Positions 11,538-24,200 of a DNA stretch of 64,000 nt are shown here, in pieces; within the stretch, counting starts at the first letter, position 1, and each line of letters opens with the position of its first letter. The DNA is taken from the NCBI RefSeq assembly GCF_010093535.1, contig NW_022985173.1, positions 1,218,101 to 1,282,100 on the forward strand, written 5' to 3'. Source of the stretch: Lindgomyces ingoldianus (taxonomy: Eukaryota > Ascomycota > Dothideomycetes > Pleosporales > Lindgomycetaceae). Both the position numbers and the translations under genes were made by a program. The notes under the pieces are model-generated. The model was not told the DNA's origin, did no database searches, and saw only the letters and a program-made list of their open reading frames with translations.

Positions 11538-14318
11538 ATGAGCGGGGCACGGAAGTCCGGATGGGGCTCGCTGCTATCTGGCGCTGTCGCAGGCATTGAG
11601 TCGCGACTCGATACTATACTGGCAGAAGATGACCAGGCCAGCGCGAGGTCGAGAGCGGCTGACGCTGCTGCGAAGCAGAAGGCTGCCGAGGAGGCTGCGG
11701 CCGAGAAGCAGAGGTTGCAGGTTGAACAAGGTGAGTGAACCATACTCTCTTAGCACTATATACACGGCCAGAGTAGGCAGTTTGGGAGAGCCAATGAGAT
11801 TGACGAACCGTCCAGGTCTATCACGGAACTCCTCTCGAAGCAGACCCAACTCTAGGTTACAAGACCGCCTGGCGAAGGCTGTAAACAAGGGCGGGGAAAG
11901 GCCCAGATCAAGCAGTGGAGCTTCGTCCGATATGCCCTCGCGGCCCGAAAGCCCAGCATTGCGGAGCCCGGCGGCTGTCTTCGACACGAGTAGAACAAGC
12001 ATAGATTCGAGGGTATCAGAAGCCGCCCTAGAGCTCCCACCTAGAGATGACACAGCAAAGGCAGATGAGACTCAAGTCGAATCAGCAACACGGGCATCCA
12101 CCGATTCTATACCCATGTCTCCACGGGCCACATCAGTGATATCAGAACAGCCTACTTCAATGGCCATGCCCTCCATGTCCATCCCTTCAATCCGAACCCC
12201 CCAGAATACCTCCCCCCGCCAGTCCCTCGACAGCATCCGTTCCCGCCCCTCCTTTGACATCTCCACACCCGCCGACCTTGACCCTCCCACCTCGCGGTCT
12301 CCCGCAGCCGTCGAAGCCGAGTTCATCTCGCTCCGAAAGACGCACGAAGAGATGCTGCGCGACCACCGCGAAGAGCACAACTCACATCTCGAGCGCATCG
12401 ACGCCTTACAATCCAAGCTCACCTACCTCTCGCAACAACTCGCCTCCTCCGCCAAAGCGGCAGCCTCATCCCCCGAAACCACACCCACGGACAAGAAGCT
12501 AGCAGAGAAAGATGCGCAGATAGCAGCACTAATGGAAGAAGGTCAAGCCCTCTCCAAAACCGAACTCAAGCACCTCACCACGATCAAGAAAATGCGCACC
12601 AAAGCCCAGGAAACTGATAAAGAAGTCTCCGTCCTCAAACAACGCTTGACCAAAGCTGAAAAAAGCATTGGGGACGCTGTGGAGAGGGCTAGACGCGCTG
12701 AAGCTGCGGAAAAGGCGGCGCAGGAGAAACTCAAGATCGTGGGCAGGATTGAAAAGGATATTGAGATTATTAGAGCGGAGAGAGAGGAGGCTGGGCTGAC
12801 GATTGGCGAGCTGAGGAGGCAGCTAAATGATGCTCTGCAGAAGGCGGAGGATGCGGAGAAGCGGGTGCAAAAGGGGGCGTTGGAGGCGGAGAGGAGAGTC
12901 ACAGCGTCGTTGAAGGAGGATATCGACAATCTGCGCATCGAAAAGAAACTTGCCGAGGATCGGGGGAAGAGAGAGTTGCAGGAAGTTCAAGAGGAGGCAA
13001 CAAGACAGCAGGAGAGAGCTAAGGTCGTGGAGCTAGAATTGCGCGGCGAGATTGCTGTAAGCTTGCTTCTCTTTACTCCCTCAGTGGAATTAGATATTAA
13101 CGATATTTTCAGAATCTTGAGACCAAACTGGAGCTCCTCAGGTCCCGTTCTGAAGAAGTCTCATCCTCGGCAACAGGCGACTCACAAGCCAAACTCCTTC
13201 GACAAGTTGAGACTCTGCAAACTCAATACGCACTCGCATCAGAGAACTGGCACGGCATCGAAAGCACCCTAACGTCCCGCGTCGCCGCGCTTGAAAAAGA
13301 ACGTGACGAGACAGCAAAGCGTGAATCTGATATACGGCGGAAAGCTAGAGACGTGAATTCAAAAGCACGGCGCCTAGAAGACGAGCTAGAAAGCATCAGC
13401 GACCACGCTCGCACCCTCGAACAGGACCTCTCTGAACAACGTACCCAGACACAAAAACTTCAAGCCCGTCTGGCGCATGCAGAAACCGCGACGCAAGACG
13501 CGCGCGCCGATCTAGAGCGCGAGAAGAAAGTCTGGGAAGCCGATCTACAGCACCGAATCGAAGAAGAAAAAGCAAAATGGCGGTTGGAAATGCAATCACA
13601 TTCTCTGTCTGCAGAATCTAACTTCCTGCGCACGGATTCGCCATCTGCCATGAACCGAAAACACTCCCCCGACCTCCTCGGTCTGCATGGCCGACGACCA
13701 ATGCCGCGGTCGATTTCCACAACAGATATGCCGCTAAGTCCTATGGACCGCATCTTCGATGATCGGCGACCGACGAGTAGCCGAAAATCTTCACATCAGC
13801 CACGGACGCCTGAGATGGGGACGCCGGCGCGTCAGGACTCTATTCCGTCTTCGTTGTCTAATATGAATGGTGCTAGTTTGTCTCAGACACCGTCTATCCA
13901 TACTTTTGACCACGACGAACCCTTCGAAAACACGTCCTCACCTCACCGTACCATCAACGACATGATCAGCGTATCTACCGTCGGTGCTGGTCCCTCCGTC
14001 CAACTCGTAGAGCGTATGAGCGCTGCTGTCCGTCGTCTAGAGTCTGAAAAAGCAACGTCCAAAGAGGAGATGGCGCGGTTGATGGCACAGCGGGATGAAG
14101 CACGTGAGGAGGTCGTTGCCCTGATGCGGGAGGTCGAGGAGAAGCGGGTCCAAGATGAGAAGATGGAGAAGATGGAAAAGGAGTTGAGGAGTATGGATGA
14201 GCGATATCAGACCACACTTGAAATGCTTGGGGAGAAGAGTGAGAGGGTTGATGAGTTGATGGGGGATGTGCAAGATTTGAAGAAGATTTATAGGGATTTG
14301 GTCGAGTCGAGACTATGA
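11538..14318 (+). CDS. TMF/Sgm1-like Golgi coiled-coil protein (golgin)
   Basis: Exons 11538-11730, 11816-13056 and 13113-14318 join to 879 residues. Introns are 85 and 56 nt, both with GT/AG ends and phases that fit exactly. The N-terminus 'SGWGSLLSGAVAGIESRLD' is the conserved start of fungal TMF homologues. It is followed by a Ser/Pro/Arg-rich low-complexity part (about residues 65-240), a long coiled coil (about 240-580, rich in E, K, R, with 'LLRQVETLQTQYALASENW'), a second Ser/Pro-rich linker with many SP and TP pairs (about 590-760), and a C-terminal coiled coil (about 770-879) ending 'ERVDELMGDVQDLKKIYRDL'. That end matches the TMF/TATA-element modulatory factor C-terminal domain, which in animals and yeast binds Rab6/Ypt6-type GTPases at the Golgi. 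Role inferred by homology: tethering of retrograde vesicles. Confidence 0.87.
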
Positions 14319-14585
14319 ATTGGTCTAGGGTTCCTCCTGAGTGCATGGCATGGTATGGCACGGTATGGCACTTGTTTGGCGGCATTAGAGCTTGGGTGCT
14401 TGGCTGTGTCTGGTGTCTGGTGCCTGGTGCCTGGTTTGCAGTTTTCTGATTCTTCATGGTCTGGCACCGACCGATTTCTTCAAGTTTGATAGGCGTGGAA
14501 ACATCAACAATTATTGTAGTCGTAGTTTGCTTCAGCTTCTTTTTCTACCTTCGGGGTTGTGGACATCTTGGAGGATGACAGAAGT
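14319..14585. other. Convergent intergenic region
   Basis: Between the golgin-like stop and the Nas6-like stop. It contains short tandem variants of 'ggcatggtatggcac' (about 14,343-14,372) and 'ctggtgtctggtgcctggtgcctggt' type units (about 14,408-14,435), simple low-complexity runs of no obvious function. Confidence 0.5.
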
Positions 14586-15579
14586 CTATTCCAAATCTAT
14601 GCCCTCTCTCTCTGCTGCTTGTATGATGTACTTCCTAGTCTGCATATCGTCAGCATCTAGCATCGTACCTAGGTAAGCATAATTCACTCGCCTTTGCATC
14701 AGGCACTAGATCCAGCGGTAGTCTCCCTTCAGAATCTTGTTTGTCAAACGCCGCGCCAGCTGTCAGGAGTAGCAACGCTGCATCGCCATGTCCTTCTGAT
14801 ATCGCATGATGTAGTGCAGTCATACCATCTATGTCCGTCGCATTCAGAGGGGACTTGGCTTCGAGGAGAACTCTCAGCATAGGTACAGAGCCCACAGCTG
14901 CGGCGCGGTGAAGAGGGAGCTGTCCCCGTTTATCTTTTATTCGGGCGGAGGCTTTGTGAGCTATCAACGTGCGTGCGATGTCGAGATTAGTTTTCGATGC
15001 CGCGAAGTGCAGCGCTGTTTGGCCGTTATTATCTATCTCTCCCGTCAGTCCGCTTCCAATCCACAAATCCATGCCCCCCCCGTAGATATCATATAAAACG
15101 CACTTTTCATATTCACATCGGCATCCTTCCTCAGCAGCAAGTCCACAATCTCCTCCGCCTCTTTCCGCGAACAAGCCATCATCAGTGGTGTCCACCCTGA
15201 GCCATCTTGCACGTCGACGTCGAAGTTCTTGGCTTGCACCAGGATTTGTACAATTGGGAGGTGGTTGTAGGATACGGCCCAGTGGATAGGGAGGCGCTCG
15301 TCTTCGTCGCGGAGGTTGGAGAGTTTGGGGATAGCGTTGAGGAGGGATTCAACTTTTGAAGCTAGGTGGTGGGGGCGAGGTCAGCTGGGAGCTTCCTGGA
15401 TGTTGGATTGGGGGCGGAGAGGGGGCTTGTGTAAGGGATTAGAGCTTCTGTGGGGTGACGGGAAGCTTAAAGAGTGGTATGGAGCTTGTGAGAAGGAGTG
15501 GAGGGACGAGAGACGTACTTTGACCCTCGCGACTGGCTTCGTGGATTGCGAATCTATTCTCGGGATCTTCGGATTGCAT
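14586..15579 (-). CDS. Nas6/gankyrin-like ankyrin-repeat proteasome assembly chaperone
   Basis: Four exons, 15579-15519, 15361-15104, 15032-14692 and 14639-14586, give 237 residues (yeast Nas6 is 228, human gankyrin/PSMD10 226). Introns of 157 and 71 nt are GT/AG. The last, 14691-14640 (52 nt), begins with GC in the context AAG|GCGAGT, has a 'ctgac' branch site and ends 'tgcag|'. Splicing it restores the family C-terminus 'TRKYIIQAAEREGIDLE'; reading through gives an unrelated short tail. Ankyrin repeats are clear: 'RLPIHWAVSYNHLPIVQIL', 'GSGWTPLMMACSRKEAEEIV', 'NGQTALHFAASKTNLDIART', 'GQLPLHRAAAVGSVPMLRVL', 'GMTALHHAISEGHGDAALLL'. Known role: binds the Rpt3 ATPase during assembly of the 19S regulatory particle. 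Confidence 0.9.
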
Positions 15580-17330
15580 CTTTGAGTGTCTTTTAAACTA
15601 GATCAAGTTGTTAGGAGGGAGACAGCAAGTCTGGGGACGTGATGTCGGAAAGTAGCCCGCCGAGACAAACGCCATGACATAATTATATTGCCGGGCGGTG
15701 AAGGATAGGTAAATTACGTCATCCAAGCTGCTTTCCCCTTTTGGTATTCCATTATTCATCCTCCGAACTACCACCTGTATTATTTCCTTCGCTATCTTCG
15801 ATTCCACTACTCTCTTCATCATCACTCTCATCCTCAGAATCTTCCCTATCTACCGCACATTCGTGGTCTTCACTCACAAATCTATGGTCCTACCCAACAC
15901 AATAATATGCATGAACCCCCACGATCTCACCGGCCCAGGAACTTGCAGTGTCTAGCAAATTCCTTCATCTTTACACCTTCTTCACCCCGTAGACCCCCTT
16001 TATGTATCGTCTACGATATCACAATACTAATCTGTAGCCTTGTAGTGGGCATGGGTTATGAAAGAGGTGATGTATTGTGGACTGAGGGTCCGAGGAGCTT
16101 TATGATTTATATAGTATTATGAGACACCACGCCCAATGTTGGTTGGGTTGCTCATCGTAGAGCCCTCTGGCTTACACAATCAGGCGTTGAGAATAAAAGC
16201 TGACCCGCTAGACAGTAGGCTGAAAAACAAATGACTTCGCGATGAGAAACTCTCTATTTGCAAGTCCTTACGCGAGAGTTCGTAGGTCGAATAGGGGTGG
16301 TTATAGCTTTGGTTTCCCGCGTTCTCCCAGATCTTATCAAAGTGACCAGCGTTTAAGGGATTTATTTCAAGTCGTCTGGTGTCCATGGCGTCGAGCACGA
16401 TGATCAGGATGCGCATCGCTTTTCTGTCGTTTCATATGCTGAAGCGGAGCTTCTAACTTATGCTTATAGAGAGGAAGAGGAAATGTTCAAGTACAGGTGA
16501 GGAGGGTTTTTTTTTCTTGTCAATGGGACTAGCTTGAGCGCAGAGGGCTAGGAAGCTAAGAATCTAGAAAGTGATTTCGAAGAGTTCGAGAGGGAGGTTT
16601 AGTAATTAGTTTCTCGCTTTGATTTCGGACATTGTATACAGTGGTCTGCTAGACTCTCAGAGTGACAGTCACGCTCCGCTCACTGTACTGCATATTTATA
16701 TCATAGCTTCTATTGTTAAGAAAACTAACAAGGAGGAGTAGAAACATCGGTGGATCAGGTGAGCTGCAAGCAATTAGTCTCCCAAATTCTTTGGCATTAT
16801 TTTATTTGGAACCCGTTTTGACACCCTATCTTTCCCAATTCACCTCTCTATCAAATTGATGACATTCAACAAACACGGGAAACAAAATCGGAATTTGGTG
16901 CCGAGAACACGGAGACACCGGGCCTCTCAGAGTCCTTTCCTTTAACTGATCATGTCAATTTCACGATATGAATTGATTTCCTCGCTCTGAGTACGATCTT
17001 CCATTCACGATAAATTCAGACTATGTCCTCTAGTAAGTTTTCTATGAGACTGGTAAAGCCCTTCATTCTGACACAAGCGCTTTCCTACAACTTCGCGTCT
17101 ACTACCGCACCATAGCGCCTCCCGTCCTCCCCCCTTACGAAACTACTCCATTTACCCAGGTCACATTAATCTCCCCTCTAGAGGAATTGAAACAAACCTG
17201 TCATTCTAAGAACCTTGCGGGGAGAAGTTCTGTATTCGAGCCCTGAGTTGTGCCAGTCAGGGCATCTGGCGCTTTGGAAGTCAAAATTACTCCCTTCTTT
17301 GGTTTTGTATGGACGGCAGGTAACATTGAG
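15580..17330. other. Gene-poor stretch of normal composition
   Basis: No protein-coding gene could be supported. Small open frames (e.g. 15,598-15,831 and 16,180-16,416 on the minus strand) have no domains, no introns and no recognisable start context. The region ends at a sharp change to AT-rich, RIP-like sequence near 17,330. Confidence 0.5.
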
Positions 17331-17993
17331 CAAACTATAAAGCAGCGGATGCCACTAGACTTGTTAGTCTGTTTATAAAGAGAGTTTATAAGTCTTACAT
17401 AACGCTAGCTTAGGTAGCAACAGTTATGCTAGGTATTATTAAGTAAAAGATTATATTATAAAAAACAAAGTATACACTTTATAATTAAAAGGTGTATTAA
17501 CTAATAAGAGCGTAACTATAACATAAAAGTATAATTAGTGCTTGCTTAATTTCTAAAGCAATTCTTTACTATCTAAAAGGAGCTTTTATAACTAGCTATA
17601 TACTTTTTTAAAGAGCTAGGCACAGCAGCGCTGGTAACAACAAATTTAGTATGCTATAAGTCTAGTTTAAAGTATTACCTGTCTAGGATGCCTGGCTTTT
17701 TAGGCGAGGTAGGTGTTGTCTGGGAAGTGCGGGGTTGACGGCACGGTTCGGGAGTTGTCTGGGACTGCCTAGTGCGGTCTAGACCAGTCTATGTCAGCCT
17801 AGGAAACACCTGGATAGCCGGTCGTTACAAACTTAGTCTTAGAAGAGAGGTGTTTAGAAAAAGAGTACGTCACGTAATATTCTAACTTACAAAGGTATAA
17901 GAAAGGTGTATAGTCCTCTGTATAATCCTTATAAAATAAAAGTAAGATAAAGAGAAGAAAGTGAAAAAGTAGTACAATAACTAATATATTTTT
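17331..17993. other. AT-rich repeat-like DNA with a GC-richer patch
   Basis: TA-rich, CpA-poor sequence typical of RIP-mutated repeats in this window. A patch of normal composition at about 17,680-17,830 ('ggcgaggtaggtgttgtctg') is embedded in it. No element end or coding motif could be tied to it. Confidence 0.4.
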
Positions 17994-18165
17994 TGTTACA
18001 GTTATGTTACAGCTATCCAACCCCTGAGTACCCTAGGCTTGGCACGGGGTATATAGGCTCCTCGGCCTCCGTACCTCTGCCTCCGACTCTAAGGTTTACT
18101 CTCGTTACCCCCCTATCCTACATTCCCTGTCTGTGACCTCTGTTTCCTGTTCGATACCTCTTACA
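17994..18165 (-). mobile_element. Solo LTR or LTR fragment, family 4
   Basis: About 172 bp that begins tgttacagttatgttacag and ends cctcttaca, shared with 41,558-41,735. On the minus strand it runs TGTAAGAGG...CTGTAACA, as an LTR should. No clear 5-bp duplication flanks it. It adjoins the C-terminal part of the split gypsy integrase. Confidence 0.55.
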
Positions 18166-18381
18166 TTTGTGTAGTGCTAGATTCTAAAGTGTTGTAGGCT
18201 AGCTAGGCTATTAGAAGCTATTGCGCCTAAGCTGTTTATCTATAATTTACATACTTTCTTAAGTACTACTCTAGCGTCTAGTTTATTCTCTCTGTTTGTT
18301 AATCTGTTTCTAGATAATATGCTGTTAATAGTTAGTAAGTAATGCTTAGATGTTTAATTATCTTTTACTAAAATTTTAATA
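18166..18381 (-). mobile_element. Gypsy-type integrase, C-terminal core fragment (split gene)
   Basis: The minus strand encodes, with RIP changes, the strongly conserved integrase run around 'TAYYLETD' (consensus TAYHPETDGQ; His to Tyr and Pro to Leu are C-to-T changes), followed by 'QTERIN' and 'YLRKYVNY'. The upstream half of the same domain lies at 34,153-34,658. The two halves abut once the Fot1-like insertion and its TA duplication are removed. It ends at the family-4 LTR. Confidence 0.75.
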
Positions 18382-18571
18382 ACGTACCTAACAGGTTGGC
18401 CGGCTACACAGGTTGGCCAGCCACTTTTGCTAAGCCCCTACTACACTCTACCTATCTACATAATGCCTTAACAACAACACTAGATTAAATCTTCTAAAGA
18501 ATGTTAGATATAGCTTGCTCTTTAGGCTTTTAAATAAGACTTAAAACTCTTCTTATAATGCGCTATAGCTA

Positions 18572-19686
18572 ACGTACCTAACGGGTTGGCCGGCCACTTT
18601 TGCCAAGCCCCCACTAAAACCACCCCATTCTCTCGCAAAACAGCCCACTTTAGCCCTATATAAAGTAATACAACACAAGATATTATTTAAAGTCTACTTC
18701 TGCTACTTGCTTACACGTACGCAAGTTATGCCTAGTCTAATTGCACTACCTGTATTACTTTTAACTTAGCTTACTTTCTTTAGCGCGCACCTGCGTCTTT
18801 AGCTTCTTCCTATCACTACGCGCTCTAAACTCCTTTAAAGCAGTTAGACAAGCTTTATTCTTAACTAGTAAAGTCTTTTCTGCCTAAATCTACTTCCTTT
18901 TATGCAATCTATGTTATGTGGCAGCCTTATTTACTACTTAAAGCTCTGTAATCTTATAGCCTACTCTGTTATGTTAATGCCCTAGATAACTATTATCTAC
19001 TTTTTATTACCTTACTATATTGCCTTTAGCTGTCCTTATCTCTTTAAAGCTGTAACAACTGCTTTAGTTAATATCTAGCCTATTATAAAGCTTAACTTGT
19101 TAAAGTTATACCTGTTTTTATCCTAGATACTGTACTTAGCTTTTATGTTAGCTACTAGGCAAAACTAGCCTTAGATAACCTCTAGATCCTTATAAAGCGC
19201 TCTTTTATAATTATACTTATAATTAAACTTTATTATAAACTTAGGGCAGTGCTTAACCTACATACTAGTCTAGTTTAAGCTAACCTAGCCTAGATTACGC
19301 TCTGTAGGCAAGGAATTAGCTATATTAGCTACAGCTGTAAGCCTAGAGGGAAATCTGCGCGTAATAAGCTTAAGTATGTACTTAACAACTACTTCCTTCT
19401 TAAGCTTAGTTAGATTCCTTAATTTAGGCTAGCATTCTGCGTGTAAAGGCTGTCTAGCGCGTTAATTGCTTAGTGTTGTGTAAGAGACATTATAGATAGC
19501 TGCAGCGCGTTACAAGGAGAGTTTTAAGTCTTATTTAAGGGCCTAAAGAGCAAGCTATATTTGACGTTCTTTAGAAGATTTAATCTAGTGTTGTTGTTAA
19601 GGCATTATGTAGATAGGTAGAGTTTAGTGGGGGCTTGGCAAAAGTGGCCGGCCAACCCGTGTGGCCGGCCAACCTGTTAGGTACGT
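18572..19686 (-). mobile_element. Inner Fot1-like element, internally deleted
   Basis: A 1,115-bp element with the same termini as the outer copy, inserted in opposite orientation and flanked by TA (18,570-18,571 and 19,687-19,688). The outer element's sequence resumes exactly across it (...gcgctatagc | tttataatg...). Compared with the outer copy it lacks about 730 bp, the junction lying near 18,950, which removes most of the DDE catalytic region. It is therefore a non-autonomous derivative. Its 5' end (right) has two GGTTGGCCGGCC motifs and its 3' end (left) one. Confidence 0.82.
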
Positions 19687-21243
19687 TATTTATAATGTTT
19701 TTTACACAACACTAAGCAATTAACGCGCTAGACAGCCTTTAGAAGTAGAATGCTAGCCTAAATTAAGAAATCTAACTAAGCTTAAAAAAAAAGTAGTTAT
19801 TAAGTATATACTTAAGCTTATTACACATAGATTTTCTTTTAGGCTTATAGCTATAGCTAATATAGCTAATTCCTTACGCACTGTAACGGCGCAGGCAAGA
19901 CAATGGGTCCGAATGCGGTGGGAATCCACTCAGAGGCATATGGGAGTGCGTGGGGACTCTGAACCTAGGAATGCCATTGACACCTATAGGCCTTGTATAA
20001 AAGGATATCAGAAAACTACTAAGCTAGCTACAGGGGCGAGGTGCAACTAAATACATGAGGGAATAGGGGTAACAGCAGGGGTTAGGGCTAGGTTGAGGTT
20101 AGGGCTAATACAAGGGCCTTCTAGAGGTTCTAGGCAACTTAAGATAGAACAATTTATAAGGATTGTTACACTACCCCCCCCTCTGTAGACTAATAGTCCT
20201 TATTAGTAGTTATAGTTTAAAGTATTACTGTTATGTCCTCTGCATCCTGAAACTAAAACTAGTCTAATTTAGCTAGGTGTCCTTGCTAAGTATTCCTTTG
20301 CACTGCCAGCAGTGTCCTCTAAACTAAACGCCATGCGTGCGCGCCTGCTCTAATAGTGATCTGTAGATGTCTAGCCTGTTACTAATTAAAACTTACTATT
20401 TGTTCCTAGCTATCTGTACAGTTATTAATCTTAGGCGTGCGTTTAGTAAGGTGACATTTAGGTATTGTTAAGGGTGCCTAAAAGGTCCCCTGCTACTAGA
20501 GTAGCAGGGATAATTTAAGGCATTATTAGGGGTAATTTAGTAGTTAGGGGTTAGTAGTTACTTAGCAGTGTTTTAGTAGATTAGCTGCTTAAGCTGTGCT
20601 TATAATTAAGCATAGATATACTGCTAGAGGTTAACTCTAAATTAGGTAGGTCTAGCTTTAGGTCCCGCAGACGCAGGTTTAGCTGTTAAGGGGGTGGTGG
20701 TGGTGTGGCTTAGCTAGAGCGTGTTTGACTCTAGGGTTAAAAGGTAGTTAGTTAGACATTAGCAGTTGCCTCTAATTCTAATAAGTTATTAGTAGTCTTT
20801 AAGTTTCTACCTTAGCGTATTCTTTGCAACTTTTTTAAAGGCAATCTTAATTACATAGAGATAGGAAGTTCTAAACCTAAAGGCTTTAGTTAACTAAAGG
20901 TTAATAAGATCTAGTCTATAGACTAAATAGTTTAATATAACAGTGTATAAGTATTGCAACCTAAACTAAATTAGACGCGTCTTAGGCTTAGACGTAGCTA
21001 AATAAATAATTAGTATAATATTATAACAAGGCTGTTACTAGTAAAAGCAAGTTTTCTAATATAATGTAACAGCGCAGGCAAGACAATAGGTCTAAATGCG
21101 GTAGGAATCCACTTAGAGGCATATAGAAGTGCGTGGGGACTCTAAACCTAGGAATGCCATTAACACCTATAGGCCTTGTACAAAAGGATATTAGAAGCTA
21201 GCTACAGGGGCGAGGTGCGACTAAATACATGAGGGAATAGGGG

Positions 21244-24200
21244 TGTCACAGTATCCTCCCCAGATCCCAGACATAACTATATTAGACGCGTACTAGAGTA
21301 TTATTAGTGCATGTCTAACATAAACATAACACAACACAGACATAAACTTAAGCATAAACTGCTTTAACACTAACTAAACCTAGAACAGGCTTAATTTATA
21401 TTTAAAGTGCTTAGACTTTTAAGCTAAGTATTTAATTACTAATTTTTTTCTAAACTTTTTTATTTCTTACATAATGTCTTGTACCTATTATAATACTTTA
21501 TATAGTAATTAAACTAGACCTCTGTAAAGCTTTATAACTTTACTTATACATAATTATAACATTACATTATGTTAAAACTTTAGCTAAAAATAGCCTTTAA
21601 ATTTAATCTAATAAGCTTAGTACTTATATAACTCTAAGCTATTAAAGTAAGCTAAAAAGCCTTTTAAAAAGCGCTTACTTTATAAAAAAGCTGCTATATT
21701 ATAAGCTTAAAAGCTTTTTAAAAGAACTTTAAAAAACAGCTTTACATTATTAAGTAGTCTATTTCTGCCTTAACTTTTATTATAGTAGTAGGAACTAAAA
21801 ACTTACTAGCTTTAAAGCTTACCTAGAAGTCTAAAGATAGCTTAACTCTTTTCTATCTAATACTGCCTATAACTTATAACTTTTTTAACTTAGTAATAAA
21901 ATCTAACTAACTCTTTAATCCCCTGCTATTTAATAGAAAATAAAAAGACCTACTTTCCTTCTTACATAAGCTTTAATATAAACTTAAAGAAAATGTAGAC
22001 TAATTCCCCTCTAAACACTCTTAGTTACTATATGCTTACTTTTAATTTAACTATAACATAACAGCCTTAATTAACTTACTAATAAATAAAGATATTATTA
22101 ACTTAAATTAATTTATAGTGTTTTTATAAGTAACTTATAAAAACTTAAATAAAAAGTTAATAGCCCTAAGTTACCTAAACACTTTATAATAAAAAAAGAA
22201 AAGCTTTACTTTATACTTTACTAAGTTCTGCTAACTTGCATTTAATATAGGCCTAAATAAAATAGGTCTAATTACAGCCTTATATAACTCCCTCTTAACT
22301 AAACTGTAACGCGCTATAGTAGAAAAACCTCTTTTAAATAACCTTAATATGTATGTAAACTTAATTACTACTTATAATAATAACATAAGGTTTCTCTCTA
22401 TATAAGCCTTAATACACCCTTAAACTAGCGCAGTTGTAAATAAGAACTCTAATATAATGTCACAATTATGCATAAGTAAGGTTATAGAGCTTTACAGAGA
22501 TCTAGTTTAATTACTATGTAAGGTATTATAGTAGGTATAAGACGTTATGTAAGGAACAGGAAAGTTTAAAAAAAAATTAGTAATTAAATACTTAGCTTAA
22601 AAGTCTAAGCGCTTTAAGTATAAATTAAGCCTATTTTAAGTTTAGTTAGTGTTAAGGCAGTTTATGCTTAAGTTTATGTCTATGTTATATTATATTTATG
22701 TTAGATGTGCACTAATAATACTCTAGTACACATCTAATACAGTTATGTCTAGGATCTAGAGAGGATACTATAACAGTACCCCCCCTCTTATTAGAAAGGG
22801 GATCCTTTACATTAGTAGTTCTAGCATTAAGTTGTCTTTATTAGGGTACAGGTTTAGTTTAGATAGGTATTAGGCGTAGAATTAAGTTACTGTAGAGTTC
22901 TCTTATAAGGCTTCTGCAGGTTCCTATAACAGTTTGTTATATCTAGTCTATTTTATAAAGTATTTATAGATACATTTTTTTTTATTAAACTAAATTTATT
23001 TAACATTTTCTATAATGTATTCTAGTTTGTTATTTATAATAACAGGTTTAAGTAGTAGGTTTAGCTGTCTAAGTAGATAGTTAGATTTAGAGGCTGCTTA
23101 GCGCAGCAATAATACGTAGAACACAGGGTGTATCTTTATGCTGTTAGGTAGAATTAATTAGTAAGTATACAATAAGACTATATAAGCTACTATAAAAGAG
23201 CTAAAGTTTTTCTAATTAAGTTTCTTTAATTATTAGTTTATTTAGATATTTCTAGCGTCTAGCTAGACCTTCTTACTAGCTGCATACACAGGGGTAGAAG
23301 TTTAAGATTAGTTTACATACTCTTATTAAAAAGCTTAAGCCTATGTAAGCTCTTTATAAACATATTTAAATATATTTTAGATTTTATTAATAAGTCTATT
23401 TACATCTATTACTTATATAGATTAATAAGTTAGTTAAAGGGTATTTAAAAGTAGTTTAAATTCTATTTAGAGGTAGTATCTATAGTTTACTAAGAACAAG
23501 GATACTTATGTTAATTTAAATGTTATGTTATTAGCTTTAAACTATGCTATAGCTAACTATTTTACCTAGTTATTCTACTAGTAGTTTATGTACACTTATA
23601 AGACTTATTTTATTATAGTGTTTGCGTTCTTAGTCTAGCTATTAGTCTTTAGGTAAAAAGCTGTAAATAGATAGAGAGTAATTTAAAGCTGTTTATAAAG
23701 TGTGTCTTAAAAGGCTAAGACAAACTGCGTACCTCTGTCTAATATAATTATGTTAAGTAGGCTATAGTAAACTTATACATATTAGTAGAATAACTAGGCT
23801 ATATTAGGAGCAGTTATAGAGGAATATAGTATTAGGTGTTAATACTTAGTTAAGTAATTAATAACTACTATAATATTTATATACCCTTTAAATAAAGGTA
23901 GGTTTATAATAAAATTAATTAATATATTTTTCTAAGCTTGTTTAAAGATTAGGAGTAGTTTAAGTAGGCTATTATACTTTTTTTAAGAGGCTTTTACTTT
24001 ACAGTAAGTATAGCAACATAATACGTATTAGCGTACAGTATAGAACATGCGGGGCTAGTAGTACTCTCTCTGTAGTAGGTTAAGAGTCTTTTCTTTGCCT
24101 AAGTGTTCTTTAATAGGTAAGTTATATATAATTTAAAGTAGTTTAATTCTTAGTTTATTAAAATTAAAGATTATAAATTAGTTATAGTAATATAGCTTAC

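Noticed and set aside
11144..11599. Open frames upstream of the golgin-like start
   Set aside because: They overlap one another on both strands in a C-rich leader region. The golgin N-terminus at 11,538 matches its family, so these are leader or shadow frames.
2070..15579. Secondary-metabolite gene cluster
   Set aside because: No backbone synthase, P450, transporter or cluster-type regulator. The proteasome chaperone, golgin and amidase genes are housekeeping.
16180..16416. Minus-strand ORF beginning MRILIIVLDAMD
   Set aside because: The hydrophobic start looked promising, but no homologous pattern follows and there is no plausible intron continuing it.
17799..18020. Minus-strand ORF of 73 codons with a hydrophobic segment
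   Set aside because: It crosses the edge of the family-4 LTR in RIP-like DNA. The hydrophobic run reflects T-rich codons.
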